DNA of 16,105 nt from positions 1 to 16,105 of the forward strand of contig CBFIDK010000020.1 of the NCBI GenBank assembly GCA_965661345.1, read 5' to 3'. The notes below the pieces were generated by a model. It was not told the origin of the DNA and made no database searches. It saw only the letters and a program-made list of their open reading frames with translations. This DNA comes from GCA-2862585 sp965661345. GTDB taxonomy: Bacteria; Bacteroidota; Bacteroidia; Flavobacteriales; UBA7312. The first letter of the stretch is position 1. Each line of letters opens with the position of its first letter. This document shows, in pieces, positions 1-8,700 of this stretch. Position numbers and translations under genes: made by a program.

Positions 1-1113
1 TTTGTTCCTATTGTTATTGTTATTTCATTATTAACCTTCATTGTAAGCCACTATATTTTTGCCATTAGCATGACGGACGCTATTATGCGTTCCATTGCTG
101 TATTGGTTATTTCTTGTCCTTGTGCGATGGGCTTAGCCACACCAACGGCAGTAATGGTAGGTTTAGGCCGTGCAGCCAAAATGGGAATACTTATCAAAGG
201 CGGCAACACTTTAGAAGAGTTTGCAAAAATTAAACATATTGTCTTTGACAAGACCGGAACACTTACCAATGGTAAATTTAAAATTGATGAAATTAGCTGT
301 GAAGAATCAGAAAGAGAAAACGTTAAGAACCTGCTGTATTCTTTAGAAATGTACTCTTCACACCCTATCGCAAATTCAATCAGAGAATCTCTAGAAAAAG
401 AAGCAACTGTACTTGAAATTTCAGAAATTAAAGAAACTAAAGGAAAAGGTATTGAAGCAAAATGGAAAGGCGACTCTTACAAATTAGGAAGCGGAAATTT
501 TGTAAATCATTCTGATGATAACTACCAATTGTTTTTATTTAAAAACGATTCATTAATGGCAAGTATTAAATGTAATGATGAACTCAAAGATAAATTGCCA
601 GAAACAATTCAAAATCTTAAAAACAATGGACTTATTACTACTATTCTAAGCGGTGATAAAAAGAAAAAATGTACAGACGTAGGTCAATCCATTGGAGTGG
701 ATAATATTTTTGGCGAACACCTTCCACATGAGAAATTAGAAAAAATTGATGAATTCAATAAACAAAGTCCAACAGCAATGGTTGGTGATGGAATAAATGA
801 TGCGCCAGCACTAACGAAAGCTCATATTGGTATTTCATTAGGTGGAAGTACCGAAGCTGCTATAGAATCAGCACAAATAGTGTTGTTAAATACAGAAAAC
901 CTAAAACAAATTGACTTAGCATACAAGGTTAGTAAACATACCCTAAAAACCATTAAGCAAAATTTATTTTGGGCATTCTCTTACAACATTGTTGCGATAC
1001 CAATTGCTGCACTTGGCTTTCTAAACCCAATGTGGGGGGCTTTATTTATGGCCTTTTCGGATGTAATAGTTATTGGAAATTCACTAAGATTAAAACGAAA
1101 AAAACTTATTTAA
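1..1113 (+). CDS. copA: Copper-translocating P1B-type ATPase, C-terminal part (5' end outside window)
   Basis: Inner-membrane pump that exports Cu(I) from the cytoplasm using ATP. The frame is open from base 1, so the ATG at 70 is internal and the gene is truncated by the window edge; 370 residues remain of a family usually near 700-850. Counting from base 1: CPC metal-site motif at residues 39-41 in a membrane helix, phosphorylation motif DKTGTLT starting at D83, nucleotide-domain His-Pro at 121-122, hinge motif GDGIND at 262-267, then two last helices with Tyr-Asn 328-329 and Pro334 as in copper (P1B-1) pumps. The final helix reads M350-A-F-S353-D354, where many CopA proteins have MxxSS, so the second Ser is Asp here. 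The N-terminal metal-binding domains cannot be seen. A CcoI/FixI role (cbb3 oxidase assembly) is possible, but no cco genes follow. Family certain, copper specificity likely. Confidence 0.95.
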   Translation, partial: FVPIVIVISLLTFIVSHYIFAISMTDAIMRSIAVLVISCPCAMGLATPTAVMVGLGRAAKMGILIKGGNTLEEFAKIKHIVFDKTGTLTNGKFKIDEISCEESERENVKNLLYSLEMYSSHPIANSIRESLEKEATVLEISEIKETKGKGIEAKWKGDSYKLGSGNFVNHSDDNYQLFLFKNDSLMASIKCNDELKDKLPETIQNLKNNGLITTILSGDKKKKCTDVGQSIGVDNIFGEHLPHEKLEKIDEFNKQSPTAMVGDGINDAPALTKAHIGISLGGSTEAAIESAQIVLLNTENLKQIDLAYKVSKHTLKTIKQNLFWAFSYNIVAIPIAALGFLNPMWGALFMAFSDVIVIGNSLRLKRKKLI

Positions 1114-1117
1114 AAAA

Positions 1118-4100
1118 ATGCGATTACAAATCATTTCAATCTGTTTTTTATTATCACTACAAATTTTTGGTCAAGAAAAATTTGTTTCTCACGACTTTAT
1201 CGAAGGAAATATACCTTCTTATAAACCAGCATTTAACGACAACTACCCTAAATGGGCTAAAATGCTATACTCAGAAAATCCAAACTTTTTTGAAATCCAA
1301 AATGATTACAAGCGTTGGAAAAAATATTCAGATAAAGAATTCAAGGCTGTGGAGCGCTATTATAAAATTTGGAACAGACACGCATTAAAATATGTAAATC
1401 ACGAAGGAACTATCGTTCTAAATTCTGAAAATGCTACAGAAAATAATGCTCAAAGTGTGCAAAACTCTTCACAAAATGAATGGTCATTTTTAGGACCAAA
1501 AGAAACTTTTTTTCTGAACGAAACTGGAGGGGAAATTCTACCATCAAGTTGCCCATGGCAAGTAAATGTATATTCTTTTGATGTATCCAAAAGTAACGAT
1601 TCTGTACTGTATTGCGGAACAGAAACTGGCTTTGTAAATAAATCCATTGACAAGGGAGATACGTGGAACATGTTAGCATTAGATTACAGCTTTAATGGAG
1701 GGATTACTGCGATGGCCATTGACCCACAAAATGAAGACATCGTTTATGTTGCTGCTGGTTCACAGATTCATAAAACTATTGATGGCGGACAAACTTGGTC
1801 GGCAATACTTGCCTCAGATGCTTTATTCTACTCCGATAAGATTATTATTGATGAAGCAAATCCTAATAAAATAATTAGTGCGGGCTCATCGGGTGTATAT
1901 TACTCAATAGATGGCGGTTTAAATTGGTCAAACCCATGGCCATTACAAACTTATGATGTTCATTTCAAAACTGATGATGCTTCAAAAGTTTACGCTATTT
2001 CTTCTGTTAATGGATTTTTCAGAATTATAAAATCAGAAAACGGAGGAGCATCATTTAGCACAGATCTTTCATTCCCAGACAATTTGGATGATGAATCAGG
2101 TGCGTTGTTAGCTGTTAGCCCTGATGACACTGAAAGTATTTTTGTCTTACTTTTAAGTACAGATGACACCCCTCTTCTATACAAAGGTAATTCCGTAAGT
2201 AATGACTGGGAACTTATTGCCACAGGACAGACCGCTGATTTTCCACTAGAAAATTGGCAAGGTTTTTATGACCTTGTGTTTGAAGTTTCGCCTGATGATG
2301 CTAACGTTATGTTTGCAGGAACTTCTAGTCTATATAAATCAACAAATGGCGGGGAAAACTTTTCAATAATTGGTGGCTATGGAGGTAATTTCTCTATACA
2401 TCCGGATGCACAATGTATGTTGTTACTCGAAAACAATCAAGCATGGCTAACGACAGACGGAGGCTTTAGCTATTCGACAGATAATTTCACAAATACAAAC
2501 AATACATTTTTTAAAAATAAAAACCTAGTTGGCTCTGATATGTGGGGCTTCGACCAAGGATGGAATGAAGATATTGTTGTCGGTGGACGATACCATAATG
2601 GCAATACGGCTATAGCTGACTTTTACCAACCTAAAGCCTTAAGAATGGGAGGAGCTGAATCGCCGACTGGCTGGGTAATGAAAGGTAAAAGCAGACACGT
2701 TGCGTTTAACGATTTGGGATTGGGCTGGATACTTCCAACAACTGCAGAATCTTCTCCTGAAGGACGTTTTCCATTTAGTAAATACCCAAATATGGATGAA
2801 TATGGTGGGAGACGAGGAAATATGGTTTTCCACAGTAATTACCACGATGTGATTTTTTTAGGTGAAGGCGATGGCTTTTGGAAAAGTAGCGATATGGGAG
2901 AATCGTTTGAATTACTTCATGATTTTGGAAATAGAGTTAGATATATTCAAATAGCATATAGTGATCCCAATGTAATTTATGCTGATGTAGTAAATGAAGG
3001 TTTGTTTAAATCAGAAGATGGCGGTTACTCATGGGTGTCAAAACCTAGTTTGACAAATGGGCAATTTGGGCTAAGTTCATGGGAGGGAAAACTTCATTTT
3101 GACGTTTCACCAAATGCCCCAAATACTATTTATGCTTGTTTAACAAATGGTATTTGGTCTGCAGACTTAGGCAAAGTTTTTAAATCTACAGATGGCGGTG
3201 ACAGTTGGGTAGATTGGACAGCGAACTTAAACCCCTATTCAAAGGCACTCGTTGTACAGCCAGATGCTCAAGGGAATGATATCGTCTATTTATTTACAAC
3301 CAACGTGAGCGGTGAAAATGCGCAATGCTACATTAGACGACATGAAGAAAACGAATGGACACTATTTGGTAGCGGTTTTCCAGTTGGGACAGCCCCCAAT
3401 CATGCTCTTCCATTTTATAGAGATAGTAAAATTAGATTGGCTGGCTCCGCTGGAGTTTGGGAATCAGAGTTAGATGAAGTTGACTTTTTACCAATTATTC
3501 AGCCTTGGGTAAATCGACCAGTAATAGAATGTAAAGACGATACCATTCAATTTGAAGACCATTCAATTATTAATCATGAAAATTGTTCTTGGACATGGAA
3601 CATCAGCCCTAGTCCTATTTACATTGAAGATGAAAACATTAGAAACCCGAAAGTCGTTTTGGGAGAAATTGGCAATTATACAGTTACATTAACGGTTAAT
3701 AAAAATGGAGCTATCTATACCAAAACTATTGAAGACATGGTTTTTGCCAGCGAATGTCCTTCAATAGATAATTGCAATAACCCAGCATTAGTACCTAAAG
3801 ATAATTGGAGTTTGAAATACGTTGATAGTGAAGAAGTTAATTTCCCGGGCTATGCTACAATGGCTTTTGACGATGATAACGGAACCATTTGGCATACTCA
3901 ATGGAGTACTGGAGATACGCCATATCCTCATCAACTAGAAATTGATTTCAATGATGAATTTAAAATTTCAGAATTTACTTATCAAACAAGAACAGATGGT
4001 CAAAACGGGAGAATAAAGGATATGGAAATCTATTTCAGTAGCGACTCTGATGACTTTGGAACAGCAGACACCATAGTGCAATTTATGAATACAGCTTCAC

Positions 4101-4489
4101 CACAAAAAGTGGTTTTTCCAAATCCAAAAATAGGTAGATACATGAAAATCGTTGCGCTTTCAGAAGTTAATGGAGGGGCATGGGCATCGGCAGCTGAGTT
4201 TGATATAAAAGCATGTTACAATACTTCTTCCATTGCAACAAAAAATTTCAAATCTTTAAAAGGATTTCCAATACCAACAAATGGTCTATTGAGGGTCTCA
4301 TTACCAAATTTAGACGCTTACCACTTTACCCTTTATAGTACAGATGGAAAAAGGCTTTACGATGGAATATCGGAGAGAAATAATGAATATTTAGAAATTG
4401 ATTTAACGCCCTTCTCAGATGGTATTTATGTAATTGAGGTAGTATCTAATGAAGGCAGAAAATACTCTATAAAGGCCATTAAAAAGTAA
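1118..4489 (+). CDS. Secreted multidomain protein: Asp-box beta-propeller, PKD, F5/8C, T9SS sorting domain
   Basis: Predicted secreted or surface protein of 1123 residues. The N-terminus is a clear signal peptide (MRLQ, hydrophobic core, then FGQ near residue 18). Residues about 170-700 carry repeated Asp-box-like motifs of the form S/T-x-D-G-G-x-x-W/F, at about residues 176, 220, 263, 408, 446, 590, 632 and 690. The first three are spaced 43-44 residues, as in sialidase/VPS10-type propeller blades. A PKD-like domain lies at about 801-885 (ending in GNYTVTLTV), a coagulation factor 5/8 type C-like carbohydrate-binding domain at about 886-1037, bracketed by Cys886 and Cys1033, and a C-terminal T9SS type A sorting domain at about 1048-1123 (PIPTNG motif, then YSTDGKRLYDG and DGIYVIEV). 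Start chosen because it opens the signal peptide, 4 bases after the copA stop. No catalytic residues recognised; the propeller could bind or cleave glycans or be purely adhesive. Substrate unknown. Confidence 0.9.
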   Translation: MRLQIISICFLLSLQIFGQEKFVSHDFIEGNIPSYKPAFNDNYPKWAKMLYSENPNFFEIQNDYKRWKKYSDKEFKAVERYYKIWNRHALKYVNHEGTIVLNSENATENNAQSVQNSSQNEWSFLGPKETFFLNETGGEILPSSCPWQVNVYSFDVSKSNDSVLYCGTETGFVNKSIDKGDTWNMLALDYSFNGGITAMAIDPQNEDIVYVAAGSQIHKTIDGGQTWSAILASDALFYSDKIIIDEANPNKIISAGSSGVYYSIDGGLNWSNPWPLQTYDVHFKTDDASKVYAISSVNGFFRIIKSENGGASFSTDLSFPDNLDDESGALLAVSPDDTESIFVLLLSTDDTPLLYKGNSVSNDWELIATGQTADFPLENWQGFYDLVFEVSPDDANVMFAGTSSLYKSTNGGENFSIIGGYGGNFSIHPDAQCMLLLENNQAWLTTDGGFSYSTDNFTNTNNTFFKNKNLVGSDMWGFDQGWNEDIVVGGRYHNGNTAIADFYQPKALRMGGAESPTGWVMKGKSRHVAFNDLGLGWILPTTAESSPEGRFPFSKYPNMDEYGGRRGNMVFHSNYHDVIFLGEGDGFWKSSDMGESFELLHDFGNRVRYIQIAYSDPNVIYADVVNEGLFKSEDGGYSWVSKPSLTNGQFGLSSWEGKLHFDVSPNAPNTIYACLTNGIWSADLGKVFKSTDGGDSWVDWTANLNPYSKALVVQPDAQGNDIVYLFTTNVSGENAQCYIRRHEENEWTLFGSGFPVGTAPNHALPFYRDSKIRLAGSAGVWESELDEVDFLPIIQPWVNRPVIECKDDTIQFEDHSIINHENCSWTWNISPSPIYIEDENIRNPKVVLGEIGNYTVTLTVNKNGAIYTKTIEDMVFASECPSIDNCNNPALVPKDNWSLKYVDSEEVNFPGYATMAFDDDNGTIWHTQWSTGDTPYPHQLEIDFNDEFKISEFTYQTRTDGQNGRIKDMEIYFSSDSDDFGTADTIVQFMNTASPQKVVFPNPKIGRYMKIVALSEVNGGAWASAAEFDIKACYNTSSIATKNFKSLKGFPIPTNGLLRVSLPNLDAYHFTLYSTDGKRLYDGISERNNEYLEIDLTPFSDGIYVIEVVSNEGRKYSIKAIKK

Positions 4490-4492
4490 GTC
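4490..4492. other. Three-base gap between convergent genes
   Basis: The TAA of the plus-strand T9SS protein (4487-4489) and the TAG of minus-strand bshB1 (4493-4495 read in reverse) are only 3 bases apart. I see no stem-loop with a T-run in the gap or in the roughly 60 bases on either side, so any terminator must lie inside coding sequence or transcripts overlap. Confidence 0.85.
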
Positions 4493-5200
4493 CTATTTGA
4501 TGGAATCAAGAGAATCAATAGCAACTAGTTTTTGCGTTGTAAAACCCTCTGCATATTTTGTTCTTGAAAGACGACCTAGATTAGCGGCACGATACTTAAT
4601 ACTATCAAGAAAGCCCTGACTAGAAATAATAGTTTCTGGTTCATCTGAACTAGCATCGAAAAATTGGGAGCTAAAAGCTTTTACAGCCTGCATTTTCTGA
4701 GTCATAAATTCACTGATATCAACCACAAATTCAGCTTCTATTTCCTCAAATTGAATATAATGGTATACAAACTCTGGTCGCCAAGCCTCCTGAGCAGTTT
4801 CAATCTTGGGTAGTCCTGCTAAAAAACAAGCTGTAGAAACCAAGTCAGCGGCTCTTTTATGATCTGGATGTCTGTCTTGAATAGCATTGGCTAAAACAAT
4901 TCTAGGACGATATTCTCTGATAATTTTAATAATCTCTATCTGATGACTTTCATCATTTTGAAAAAAACCATCTTTAAAGTTCATATTATGGCGCATCTCA
5001 ACACCTAAAATCTGAGCAGCCTTTGCTGCTTCTTTATCTCTAATTGCTGCACTACCTCTTGTGCCTAACTCACCTCGAGTTAAATCAACTATCCCTACTC
5101 TACTTCCGAGAGCCACATGTTTAGCGATAGTTCCGCCACAGCTCAATTCTACATCATCTGGATGCGCACCAAATGCCAATATGTCTAGTTGTTTATCCAT
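4493..5200 (-). CDS. bshB1: Bacillithiol biosynthesis deacetylase BshB1
   Basis: Zinc-dependent hydrolase of the PIG-L/LmbE family that removes the acetyl group from N-acetylglucosaminyl-malate, the second step in making bacillithiol, the low-molecular-weight thiol used in place of glutathione by Firmicutes and many Bacteroidota. The 235-residue length is typical. Visible motifs are AHPDDVE at residues 12-18 (zinc ligands His13 and Asp16, catalytic Asp15), the TRGELGTRG stretch at 41-49 characteristic of BshB1, and HPDH at 111-114 carrying the third zinc ligand. Cytoplasmic; no signal peptide. It is the last gene of the minus-strand operon and its start overlaps the end of the upstream peroxidase gene by 16 bases, implying translational coupling. 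bshA and bshC are not in the window. A generic PIG-L deacetylase is the alternative, but the N-terminal signature strongly favours BshB1. Confidence 0.93.
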   Translation of the reverse strand: MDKQLDILAFGAHPDDVELSCGGTIAKHVALGSRVGIVDLTRGELGTRGSAAIRDKEAAKAAQILGVEMRHNMNFKDGFFQNDESHQIEIIKIIREYRPRIVLANAIQDRHPDHKRAADLVSTACFLAGLPKIETAQEAWRPEFVYHYIQFEEIEAEFVVDISEFMTQKMQAVKAFSSQFFDASSDEPETIISSQGFLDSIKYRAANLGRLSRTKYAEGFTTQKLVAIDSLDSIK

Positions 5201-5733
5201 CTTATTATCTTATCGGATTGAGGGCTTGTTGTTGGCAAAAAATAATCTACCAAATTCCCTTCTTTATCAATAATAAATTTCTGAAAATTCCAAAGAACAG
5301 GAACAGATTTCATTCCGTTTTTACTTTTTTCAGTTAACCATTGATAAAGGGGATGCTTACTCTTTCCCCTAACTTTTATTTTTTCAAAAATAGTAAAACT
5401 TACACCATATGTAGTTGAACAAAACGCTGATATTTGTTCATCATTGCTAAACTCTTGATTAGCAAAATCAGAAGAAGGAAATCCTAGTATTTCAAAATCG
5501 TTGTCTTTATATGCTGAATAAAGTTGTTCAAGCTGCTCGTATTGTGGCGTTAATCCACACATTGAAGCTACGTTTACTATCATGACTTTTTTACCTTTCA
5601 GTGAAGACATATTAAAGTCTTTTCCATCTATGGTTTTACATGTGAAATCATAAAAAGAAACTGAATCAGAATGGTTTGATTTATTCATACAAGATGTTAT
5701 GACAGTTAATAGAAATACTACAAAGTATTTCAT
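5185..5733 (-). CDS. Glutathione peroxidase-family thiol peroxidase, predicted lipoprotein
   Basis: Reduces hydrogen peroxide or organic hydroperoxides with a cysteine thiol. 182 residues. The N-terminus has a lipoprotein signal with lipobox ITSC and lipidated Cys15, so the enzyme should be membrane-anchored outside the cytoplasm. The peroxidatic Cys59 sits in NVASMCG, Gln93 in ANQE, and Trp148-Asn149 in WNFQKF, completing the Cys/Gln/Trp/Asn tetrad of the family. Cys105 (in ISAFC) is placed like the resolving Cys of two-Cys members, so thioredoxin-type reduction is more likely than glutathione. The usual FPCNQFG loop is FPSSDFA here. The start codon overlaps the ccsBA stop (ATGA at 5733-5730) and the end overlaps bshB1 by 16 bases. 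The reductant is unknown: bacillithiol is cytosolic, whereas this enzyme is predicted to be exported. Confidence 0.9.
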   Translation of the reverse strand: MKYFVVFLLTVITSCMNKSNHSDSVSFYDFTCKTIDGKDFNMSSLKGKKVMIVNVASMCGLTPQYEQLEQLYSAYKDNDFEILGFPSSDFANQEFSNDEQISAFCSTTYGVSFTIFEKIKVRGKSKHPLYQWLTEKSKNGMKSVPVLWNFQKFIIDKEGNLVDYFLPTTSPQSDKIIRWINN

Positions 5734-8700
5734 GATTTTTTAAACCTTTTTTGTCTCCATTGCGCTACAATACTAACTAGTGCAATTACTGCTATCGAAT
5801 AATAGACAAATGAAGGTATTGGCATAGGGTCACCTTTGGCATATGAATGTAAACCGGATAAGTAAAAATTCACACCGAAGTATGTCATAACTATTGAGCC
5901 ATATGCAATAATTGAAGCGAAGTTAAAAGCAAACATTCCTTTTATCTTTGGGATAAAGCGCATGTGCAAAACAAAAATATAAATGAGCATACTTGCTAAA
6001 GCCCATGTCTCTTTTGGGTCCCAACCCCAGTATCTTCCCCAAGATTCATTGGCCCAGACCCCCCCTAAGAAAGTGCCAATTGATAGCATAAATAAGCCAG
6101 TAGTGATACTCATCTCGTTGATAAATGTTAACTCTTTAAGGCTATTTCCGATTTTCGTTTTATTGCTTTTCGATTGGATAATCATTAAAATCAAATTTAA
6201 AAATCCAAGCAATGCACCAAGTGCCAAAAACCCATAACTTGCTGTAATGATGGCTACATGTATTATTAACCAATATGAATCAAGCACAGGAACTAGGTTT
6301 GTAATTTCTGGATCTAACCAATTTAATGCGGCAACCATTAAAAGTAAAGCTGAAAGTATTGAGGTTGCGGCCACAGTCATTAAACTTTTTCTGGCGAACA
6401 TAAAACCTGCTAAGACAGTTGCCCATGCAATATAAATTACACTTTCATAGGCATTACTCCATGGTGCATGGCCTGAAATAAACCATCTGCCTATCAAGCC
6501 AATTGTATGGGCTGCAAAGCCTACAACCACTAAAACAAATGCAAAACGAATGATGGCATTTCTCCATTTGCGTTCCTTGAGGATTTGCTGAATTAACAAG
6601 AGAATCATTACCAACCCTACTAGAGCATAGAAGTATGATAGTTTATTAAAAACTTTGGCATTATTATAAAATACTTCTGTTTTTATTTTTAAATCTGAAG
6701 GGTAAACCTCAGCCCCAAACTTCTTTTGATAATTTCTTATGGCATTTAAGGTGTTATTAGCGACTTCATAATCGCCATCATTTTGAGCCTGTTGTAAACT
6801 TCTGTAGTAGATTGGTAAAATCGAATTAACGAACAAAGAATCATCGCCAAAAAGCAATGACTCACTCATTGATGGAGAAATCCATTTGTTTGAAGGGTCA
6901 TCTGGAATAGGAAAAAATCGCAAGAACGAACCATTGTAAACCATGTAAGAAATGTTTACTCTTTCATCTACTGCCATAACTTCCTTATCGTATTTACTCC
7001 TTTCAGCAGGTTTTTTTGCGTAAGCGATTTGCACATCGTTTGTTAAGACGTATTTGGCCTCGTCACTAAAAAACGATAAGAAAGAAGTAAATTTTTCTTC
7101 CAGTCCTAATTTTTCTCTTAATTCATCATTGTTAACCTTAATCATTGGGGCTAATTGCCACAGGTATGGATTTTGAAGCATTCCTAATACTACCTGATTG
7201 GAGTTAAGTCCATTGTAATCACTTTTTCGGCTTACTTTTCTAAGAATTTCTGAAGTAGTTGTACCGAATGGCTTCATTCGTCCGCCTTCATCCTGAACGA
7301 CTAGCAATCCAAATTTATCAGCATGTTCTACACTAATCGGATTCGACAAGATTAGAGAATCTACTGTGTTTGAGTCTTGCGCCATCAATCCAGTTGATAA
7401 GGATAGCAATAACATTAAAGCGGTTGTTCTTTTAGCTCTTAGTTCATCTAGTTTTTTTCTAAGATTAGAGAAACGTGTTTTCTTTGAAAATATGGTGGCA
7501 ATCATCCCCAAAGACATCAAAAAATAACCTAAATAACTAATCCAAGTTCCCCAAAAATCGTGATTCACAGATAGAACAGTACCAAGCTCATCTTGATCAT
7601 ATGATGCTTGAAAAAAACGAAAGCCTTGATAGTCCAATACATTGTTCATAAATATTCGGTGATCACTTTCTTGCTCTCCATCAATCAGTGTTACTTCACT
7701 GGCGAACGATGCAGGGCTATTTGAACCTGGGTAACGCTCCAATTGAAAATCGTTTAATCGAACAAAAAACGGCGTCTGATAATACATTGAGCCATATGAT
7801 AGTGAAAAGTTTAATCCACCCAGCTGAAAATGATTTTTGTTGCTTACCATTCCTTTATCACCAAATAATTCGACGATTTGTTCTTCACCGTTACTCCTAA
7901 CTTTCACTTTTAATAAGTCTTCAAGCTCTTGACCTTCAGGGTTAACACCTTTATAATAGCTTAGAGTTGCTTTTTCATGCATTGTCGGAATCACAAAGTT
8001 TTGTCCTGAAACCATGTATAATGACCTCAACATCAATGGTTGAATACTATCTTTTTTAATAGAACCTTTAAACTGATCAGCCATCCTCATAAACTCAGCG
8101 TTATCAGGCAGTTGAACCATTAACTCATCGTTTTCATAAAAGAAATTGACATGTCCTGGAAGAGGTGTTCCAAAAGAAAAGTTAAGCCCTAAATATCGTT
8201 CAGCTCTACCTTCTTGCAAATAATAAGTCTCTCGACCATTTGCGCCGGCAAGTACAACCGTAAGTGTAGGTACTCCTTCACCAATTATTAAGGTGTCTTT
8301 TGCATTAGGAATATAATCCACATAGTCAATTGAAATATCGTTATCTAAAAACTCTACCTTTTGACTAAACTCATTTGAAGATAAAAATTCTAAAGGACCT
8401 TGGTAATCATCAAGTAATATTGACTTATCGTAGTTGTATTGATAAGCGTTATCGTGAACCTTAATTTGTAAAAAAGTCCCATCAGAAATAATTAAATCCG
8501 ATTGTTCTCCTTCTCTAATAGGCATCATCCCTTCAAAGCTAACATACCTTGTTATTCCTGCGCCAATGACAATAATCACAAAAGAAATGTGAAACATTAA
8601 TACTGGCCATTTTTCTTTTCTCCAAAGTTTGTACCTGTTAATATTAGCTAACATGTTGATGGTAAGAAGAACAATAATAACTTCAAACCATGTTGCATTA

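Noticed and set aside
70..72. ATG at 70 as the start of the copper ATPase
   Set aside because: The same frame is open to base 1 and codes for a membrane helix, and the protein lacks its N-terminal half, so this Met is internal.
969..1388. Open frame of 139 codons on the plus strand overlapping copA and the T9SS gene
   Set aside because: It overlaps two well-supported genes in another frame, and its Cys/Lys/Thr-rich translation resembles no domain.
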